Source: Microvirga antarctica (GTDB lineage Bacteria; Pseudomonadota; Alphaproteobacteria; Rhizobiales; Beijerinckiaceae). Taken from it: a DNA stretch of 64,000 bases. Location: assembly GCF_017921815.1 (NCBI RefSeq), contig NZ_JAGEMM010000004.1, forward strand, positions 62,001 through 126,000. The letters run 5' to 3'. This document shows positions 63,350 to 64,000 of the stretch, one piece after another; positions within the stretch are counted from its first letter, which is position 1, and each line of letters starts with the position of its first letter. A program made the position numbers and the translations under genes. The notes below the pieces were generated by a model. The model saw nothing but the letters and a program-made list of their open reading frames with translations. It made no database searches and was not told the DNA's origin.

Positions 63350-63362
63350 GGATCGGATTGCC

Positions 63363-64000
63363 TTAGCGGATGCCCTTGGACGACAGGTCGACGACCTGGG
63401 CTGCCTTCTCCTTGGTGACGAGGTTCGGGCCGGACGGAACGTTGCCGCCGGGGATCAGGCCGTATTTGGCGTTCAGCGCCAGGAAGACGACCGGCAGGTA
63501 ACCCTGCAGGTATTGCTGCTGGTCGATGGCGAACGCAGCCTCGCCGGCCGCGATCGACTTGAGGAGATTGGCCGACAGATCGAACGAGGCGATGCGCACC
63601 GCGCCCGTCTTGCCGACTTCCTTCACGGCCGCGATCGCCGGCTCGCCCGAAAGCGGTCCCAGCGCCATGATCGTGTCGATGGCGGTGTCAGTGGTCAGCG
63701 CCGCCTTCACCTTCGCGCGGATCTCGGTGGGATCGCTCGAAACCGGCAGCACGGTCACCTTGCCGCCGAAGCCTTCCGTGAATCCTTTGCAGCGCAGGTC
63801 GAGGGAGACGTTGCCGACCTCGTGGTTGACGCAGAGCCCGGCCTTGCCGCCCATCTCCTTCAGTTTTGCGCCCGCAATCCTGCCGGCATCGATCTCGTCC
63901 TGTCCCACATGGAGCAGGGCGCCAAGCTTCTTTGAAACATCAGAGCCTGCGTTCATCGACACGACGGGAATGCCCGCCGCCACAGCCTTCTGGATCGCCG
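63363..64000 (-). CDS. Sugar ABC transporter substrate-binding protein (5' end cut by window)
   Basis: C-terminal ~212 residues of a periplasmic type 1 sugar-binding protein; the frame is open to the right edge, so the start and signal peptide are missing. Readable segments include AIQKAVAAGIPVVSMNAGSD, typical of ribose/xylose-type receptors at about residue 110-130, and IASFDLSANLLKSIAAGEAAFAIDQQQYLQGYLPV near the end. It is the first visible gene of the minus-strand operon with the permease, ATPase and Gfo/Idh/MocA oxidoreductase. Confidence 0.92.
   Translation of the reverse strand, partial: AIQKAVAAGIPVVSMNAGSDVSKKLGALLHVGQDEIDAGRIAGAKLKEMGGKAGLCVNHEVGNVSLDLRCKGFTEGFGGKVTVLPVSSDPTEIRAKVKAALTTDTAIDTIMALGPLSGEPAIAAVKEVGKTGAVRIASFDLSANLLKSIAAGEAAFAIDQQQYLQGYLPVVFLALNAKYGLIPGGNVPSGPNLVTKEKAAQVVDLSSKGIR

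Overview
The window looks like chromosomal DNA of a high-GC alphaproteobacterium, most likely of the order Hyphomicrobiales (rhizobia and relatives). Pointers are the density of ABC importers (all or part of six systems in 64 kb), half-size sugar ABC ATPases, a Caulobacter-type xylose dehydrogenase, valine and lysine catabolic genes, and short intergenic gaps. I could not identify the genus. No rRNA, tRNA, CRISPR array, insertion sequence or prophage was recognised. Housekeeping genes (polA, recQ, tal) are scattered among catabolic operons, so this is a nutrient-scavenging stretch rather than an island.

Layout. 1-8049: an IclR regulator heads a minus-strand operon for a spermidine/putrescine-type ABC importer with a Tat-exported binding protein, divergent from hyuA-hyuB (hydantoinase/oxoprolinase family). 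8257-15825: a LysR regulator, a DUF3830 protein, a second polyamine-type importer, a gamma-glutamyl-GABA hydrolase-like amidotransferase and a gamma-aminobutyraldehyde dehydrogenase, all on the plus strand. 15839-17411: an HxlR-SCP2 regulator divergent from a VOC protein and a DUF1428 protein. 17788-25038: an HpcH/HpaI aldolase, a PPC/DUF296 protein, a LacI regulator and a complete branched-chain-amino-acid-type importer. 25058-28843: a GST and DNA polymerase I.

28917-34443: a ROK regulator, xylose importer XylFHG and D-xylose dehydrogenase, pointing to oxidative xylose use. 34554-38909: the ugpB-A-E-C glycerol-3-phosphate importer, convergent to the xylose genes and preceded by three PhoB half-sites at exact 11-bp spacing. 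39113-43653: a lysine-type catabolic locus (FAD amine oxidase and Lrp regulator divergent from saccharopine dehydrogenase and alpha-aminoadipate-semialdehyde dehydrogenase), closed by a strong hairpin. 43741-46430: a ThDP enzyme and transaldolase. 46526-51288: LysR, mmsA, an acyl-CoA dehydrogenase and mmsB for valine degradation. 51409-57030: an O-antigen-ligase-like membrane protein, an M20 amidohydrolase, two tiny convergent genes around a bidirectional terminator, an SLC13-RCK transporter and a CAP-domain lipoprotein. 57174-60244: a flavoprotein and RecQ. 60246-64000: a sugar importer operon ending in a Gfo/Idh/MocA dehydrogenase; its binding-protein gene runs off the right edge.

Two patterns cut across genes. 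All four importer operons with a real gap between the binding-protein gene and the next gene carry a stable hairpin in that gap, which fits differential mRNA stability favouring the binding protein. Several regulators have a nearby candidate operator that can be read directly: a 7+7 bp inverted repeat beside LacI, clustered GATAA sites in front of the DUF3830 operon, a T-N11-A box beside the mmsA LysR, and the Pho boxes. The most novel-looking metabolic units are the HyuAB/DUF3830/PuuD-like amide region and the aldolase plus PPC-domain plus importer cluster; their substrates are unknown.

The only stretch over 300 bases without a gene is 17412-17787.
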